A stretch of 64,000 bases of DNA from assembly GCF_008065115.1 (NCBI RefSeq), contig NZ_CP042913.1, forward strand, positions 2,268,338-2,332,337, read 5' to 3'. The notes beneath the pieces are model-generated. The model was not told the origin of the DNA. It searched no databases and saw only the letters and a program-made list of their open reading frames with translations. Made by a program: the position numbers and the translations under genes. This document shows positions 60,816-64,000 of this stretch, piece after piece (within the stretch, counting starts at the first letter, position 1; every line of letters starts with the position of its first letter). This DNA is from Bythopirellula goksoeyrii. Lineage in GTDB: Bacteria > Planctomycetota > Planctomycetia > Pirellulales > Lacipirellulaceae.

Positions 60816-63800
60816 ATGAAATTCTGGATTACTGTATTCTTCTCACTCTTCATCCTACTTCCCGGTCGAGTCGACGCTTCTATGCTGGAAAGTGCCAACA
60901 AGCTCTACGACGAGGGCAACTATCAAGAAGCCCTTGATGCTTATAAGGATCTGCTAGCAAGCCCCACGGGAGCCAATTCCAAGCAACTTGCGACAAGCGT
61001 GCAACGGACACTAGATTGCTATCGCCGTTTGAATCGGCAGAGTGAAGTCGATGCATTTTTGGATTCAGTCGCGACTGCTTATGTAGACGATTGGCAAGTG
61101 CTGGCCGCCGTTGCTGATGGCGTCAGCGCTCTGAGTCATTATGGTGTGATGACGGCGGGCGAATATGTTCGTGGCCCGCAGCGAGGGGGCCAGGGCCAAG
61201 TTGTCAATTCAATTGACCGCGATCGTGTCCGCTCTTTGCAACTCTACAGGCAAGCGTTTGAGATTCTCGCAAGACAGGGAGATGAACGTAGTGCTCCGGA
61301 GGCGTTCTCGTTTCTTCGCACGTTTGCAGAAGCACTTCTACAACCGGCTTCAAGTGGACAATCCTGGGGCTTGCAAGAACTAACCGACTTGTCCCAACTC
61401 CCCGACTACGAAGAGGGCTGGCAGCATCGGACTTTCAGTGCGAGCGGCGCTCCAGTTACGGCAGATGGCAGGCCGGTCTACTACGAGGTGCCTGATTCCT
61501 GGAAGACTGCTACAAGTGACGGCGAGCGGTGGCGATGGATATTGAAGCAAATAGTCGAGTGGCAGCCTGCGAATGAAAACTATGTGTTACTTACACGGGC
61601 CAAGTTCTTGCAATCACAATTTGGTGTTCAAACTCTTTCCGAATATGGTTGGTGGTTTGGGCGGTCCCAGCAAGCTGGAGATGAGAAAGAGGAAACCGGA
61701 ACGTTTGCCCTTCATACGCTTGGCGAAAACGAAACGATCGCTCGGCTAGCGACTGGGATAGAGCGTTTCACACTTCCCGATGAGAACAACTATATCAAGC
61801 TCTTTGAGCAGGTGGCCGCAGAAAATGCTCGTGTCGAAAATGGTCCAGATCTCGATTCATGGACCCAAGCGGTCACTGCCTTGGCAAATCTATTTGAAAA
61901 TCGCCGACAGTATCCGCGTGCGGCAGAGTTCTGGCAGCAAATCGCGGATCGCAATCTGCCCCGTCGCCAGGAGGCACGAGATCGACTCGCCCAAATCACC
62001 GGCAATTGGGGACGTTTCGAGCCTGTTTCATCGCAACCCGCCGGCATGGGGGCTACGGTCGACTTTCGTTTTCGCAACGGCAAACGAGTCGAATTCATCG
62101 CCCAACGCGTTGAAGTTCGCCAATTACTTGACGATGTGAAGGCTTATCTCAAGAAGAATCCTGACAAACTAGATTGGGAACAGTTGCAGATTGAAAACAT
62201 TGGACACCGACTTGTCACTCAAGATCAGAAGAAGTATGTCGGTGCAGAAGTCGCCCGCTGGAGCCTGGACCTTTCTCCTCGCGAGAAGCACGTCGATCGT
62301 CGTATTACGGTGACCACGCCCTTGCAAGACCCTGGAGCTTACCTCCTCACCTCAAAAATGGCCGATGGCAACACGACCAGTATCGTGCTCTGGCTCAAGG
62401 ACACCGCCATCGTCAAAAAACCTTTCGAAGGGAAATCGCTGTATTACGTGGCCGACGCTTCGACAGGAAAGCCGATTGCCAAGTGTAATCTCGAATTCTT
62501 TGGCTACTCTCAGCAGCATCTCGACGGGAATCGATTTCGGATCGAAACAAAGAGCTTCGCGGAAAAAACCAATTCCAGCGGCGTGGCAACGATTGATTCC
62601 AACGATGCGAATCGTCGCTTTCAGTGGCTAACCACTGCGACTACATCCCAAGGGCGTTTTGCTTATTTGGGGTTCAACAACATATGGAGCGGAGATTCTT
62701 ACGATCAAGAATATCAGCAGGTAAAAGTCTTTTCGATCACCGATCGACCCGTGTACCGCCCCGATCAGGAAGTGCACTTCAAATTCTGGGTTGCCCAGGC
62801 CCAGTTTGATATGCCCAATGAGTCGCGGTTTGCAGCAAAGTCCTTCCAGATCGAGATTCGTGATCCTCGCAACGAACGCGTTTACAGCACACAAGTGATC
62901 TCAGATCTTTATGGCGGACTCTCCGGAACTTGGCAAATACCTGAGGGGGCCACGCTTGGACAATATCAGGTGAATGTCGTTAACCACGGTGGCGGCACAT
63001 TTCGCGTCGAGGAATATAAGAAGCCCGAATATGAAGTTACCGTCGATGCACCTGACGAGTCTGTTATGTTGGGCGAAACAATTAAGGCTAAGATCACAGC
63101 GAAGTACTACTTCGGAAAGCCAGTCACCGACGCCAGAGTCCACTACAAAGTACTCCGCACGAGCCACACCGAACGGTGGTATCCGCCTTCGCCTTGGGAT
63201 TGGCTCTACGGCGCAGGTTACGGCTGGTTTGGCGAGGACTACAGTTGGTACCCAGGCTGGCAACGTTGGGGTTGTCTCCCTCCGTCTCCATGGTGGTTCT
63301 GGCGTGCACCCACTCCGCCTGAAGTGGTCAGCGACCGTGAAGTGCCCATCGGTGTGGATGGAACGGTCGAGGTCGAAATCGATACCTCGCTGGCCCAGGA
63401 GTTGCATCCCAATGATGACCACAAGTATGAAATACAGGCCGAAGTGGTCGATCAATCTCGTCGCACGATCGTCGGCAACGGCAGTGTGTTGGTTGCACGG
63501 GAGCCTTTCCAAGTGACCCTTTGGACGGATCGAGGATTCTATCGTACTGGCGATACAATCACGGTGGGCACGGCAGCGCGCACCTTGGATGGCAAACCAG
63601 TCTCGGGAAACGGCACCGTTCGACTTCTGAAAATTCTCTACGAGGATGGCAAACCCGTTGAGACAGAAGTCGGGCGTTGGGAACTCGATCTTGGTGAAAC
63701 TGGCCAAGCAGAGATGCCCATCAAAGCTTCCGCTGCAGGTCAGTATCGGCTCTCTTACGAACTTACCGATGCTCAGAACCATACCGGCGAGGGAGGTCGC

Positions 63801-64000
63801 ATTTTCACGATCGCAGGCCCCGATTTCAACGGATCGGAGTTTCGATATAACGACCTTGAAATCGTCCCCGATCGCCGCAACTATCAGCCAGGTGATAAGG
63901 CGGCCCTGCAGATCAATACGAATCAGATCGGCTCGGCAGTACTTTTGTTTGTTCGCCCAGCCAATGGAGTCTATCAGCTGCCTCAACTGGTAAAGATTAC
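60816..64000 (+). CDS. Alpha-2-macroglobulin-like protein (partial, runs off the right edge)
   Basis: At least 1061 residues from the ATG at 60816, open to the window edge. A signal peptide (MKFWITVFFSLFILLPGRVDA) is followed by a TPR-like helical region (about 25-420) and then macroglobulin MG domains with the hallmark TDRPVYRPDQEVHFKFWV (about 640-660) and DRGFYRTGDTITVGTAAR. These belong to bacterial alpha-2-macroglobulin / MG2 proteins, which trap proteases; planctomycetes encode many large versions. A Trp/Tyr/Pro-rich insert lies at about 787-835. The thioester CxEQ region and the C-terminal half lie beyond the window, so trapping function cannot be judged. Confidence 0.88.
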   Translation, partial: MKFWITVFFSLFILLPGRVDASMLESANKLYDEGNYQEALDAYKDLLASPTGANSKQLATSVQRTLDCYRRLNRQSEVDAFLDSVATAYVDDWQVLAAVADGVSALSHYGVMTAGEYVRGPQRGGQGQVVNSIDRDRVRSLQLYRQAFEILARQGDERSAPEAFSFLRTFAEALLQPASSGQSWGLQELTDLSQLPDYEEGWQHRTFSASGAPVTADGRPVYYEVPDSWKTATSDGERWRWILKQIVEWQPANENYVLLTRAKFLQSQFGVQTLSEYGWWFGRSQQAGDEKEETGTFALHTLGENETIARLATGIERFTLPDENNYIKLFEQVAAENARVENGPDLDSWTQAVTALANLFENRRQYPRAAEFWQQIADRNLPRRQEARDRLAQITGNWGRFEPVSSQPAGMGATVDFRFRNGKRVEFIAQRVEVRQLLDDVKAYLKKNPDKLDWEQLQIENIGHRLVTQDQKKYVGAEVARWSLDLSPREKHVDRRITVTTPLQDPGAYLLTSKMADGNTTSIVLWLKDTAIVKKPFEGKSLYYVADASTGKPIAKCNLEFFGYSQQHLDGNRFRIETKSFAEKTNSSGVATIDSNDANRRFQWLTTATTSQGRFAYLGFNNIWSGDSYDQEYQQVKVFSITDRPVYRPDQEVHFKFWVAQAQFDMPNESRFAAKSFQIEIRDPRNERVYSTQVISDLYGGLSGTWQIPEGATLGQYQVNVVNHGGGTFRVEEYKKPEYEVTVDAPDESVMLGETIKAKITAKYYFGKPVTDARVHYKVLRTSHTERWYPPSPWDWLYGAGYGWFGEDYSWYPGWQRWGCLPPSPWWFWRAPTPPEVVSDREVPIGVDGTVEVEIDTSLAQELHPNDDHKYEIQAEVVDQSRRTIVGNGSVLVAREPFQVTLWTDRGFYRTGDTITVGTAARTLDGKPVSGNGTVRLLKILYEDGKPVETEVGRWELDLGETGQAEMPIKASAAGQYRLSYELTDAQNHTGEGGRIFTIAGPDFNGSEFRYNDLEIVPDRRNYQPGDKAALQINTNQIGSAVLLFVRPANGVYQLPQLVKI

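Noticed and set aside
62901-63986. 361-codon open frame on the minus strand
   Set aside because: Antisense to the alpha-2-macroglobulin-like gene, whose MG-domain motifs are recognisable; no start signal or family features.

Overview
The window looks like a chromosomal segment from a planctomycete, most likely of the Pirellulales/Lacipirellulaceae type. The evidence is lineage-typical: secreted proteins with PEP-CTERM tails and dockerin repeats, a beta-helix protein with an N-terminal LEPRRLLA-like motif and a choice-of-anchor-Q end, a giant PVC-type CxxCH haem protein, a stand-alone RNA polymerase alpha-CTD protein, and an alpha-2-macroglobulin-like protein. I see no phage, insertion sequence, CRISPR array or replication origin. 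Gene names rest on motif recognition by eye; no database search was run.

Layout. 0-10 kb: purU divergent from an AAA ATPase, a Cys/Ser-rich secreted protein, a decayed bestrophin gene, the alpha-CTD protein, pcrA/uvrD helicase, a TrkA-C membrane protein, DinB-like and Nudix proteins. 10-22 kb: two exported surface proteins, a cysteine desulfurase with an A-type Fe-S carrier, an orphan Flp pilin, queA, htrA/degP, a Crp/Fnr regulator overlapping rsmH. 22-35 kb: a minus-strand tad/cpa type IVc pilus cluster, in transcription order flp, small ORF, cpaA (prepilin peptidase), cpaB/rcpC, rcpA (secretin), tadZ, a PEP-CTERM protein, tadA, tadB, tadC, a secreted protein, and a TPR lipoprotein resembling tadD. 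Upstream of flp lies a sequence matching the GEMM (c-di-GMP-I) riboswitch core, and downstream of flp a strong intrinsic terminator. 35-45 kb: a terpene-cyclase-fold protein coupled to a DUF362 protein, tRNA-Ala(GGC), a flippase-like protein, and a TolC / HlyD / MacB-type permease efflux cluster without a local ATPase. 45-64 kb: a PQQ-type sugar dehydrogenase homologue with dockerin and PEP-CTERM tail, HD and HD-GYP proteins, a dihydropyrimidinase converging on preA plus a methyltransferase, a HAD phosphatase coupled to a polytopic membrane protein, the CxxCH haem protein, a sugar-phosphate transferase, and an alpha-2-macroglobulin-like gene that runs off the right edge.

How the genes fit together. 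The Tad cluster contains ATPase, platform proteins, secretin, adaptor, localisation factor, prepilin peptidase and pilin. The putative riboswitch suggests that pilin expression responds to cyclic di-GMP, and an HD-GYP phosphodiesterase encoded about 13 kb away could feed into that signal; this link is inference. The most noteworthy items are the riboswitch-flp arrangement, the PEP-CTERM gene embedded between tadZ and tadA, the second unlinked Flp pilin, the bestrophin pseudogene, and a family of REP-like hairpins scattered between genes.
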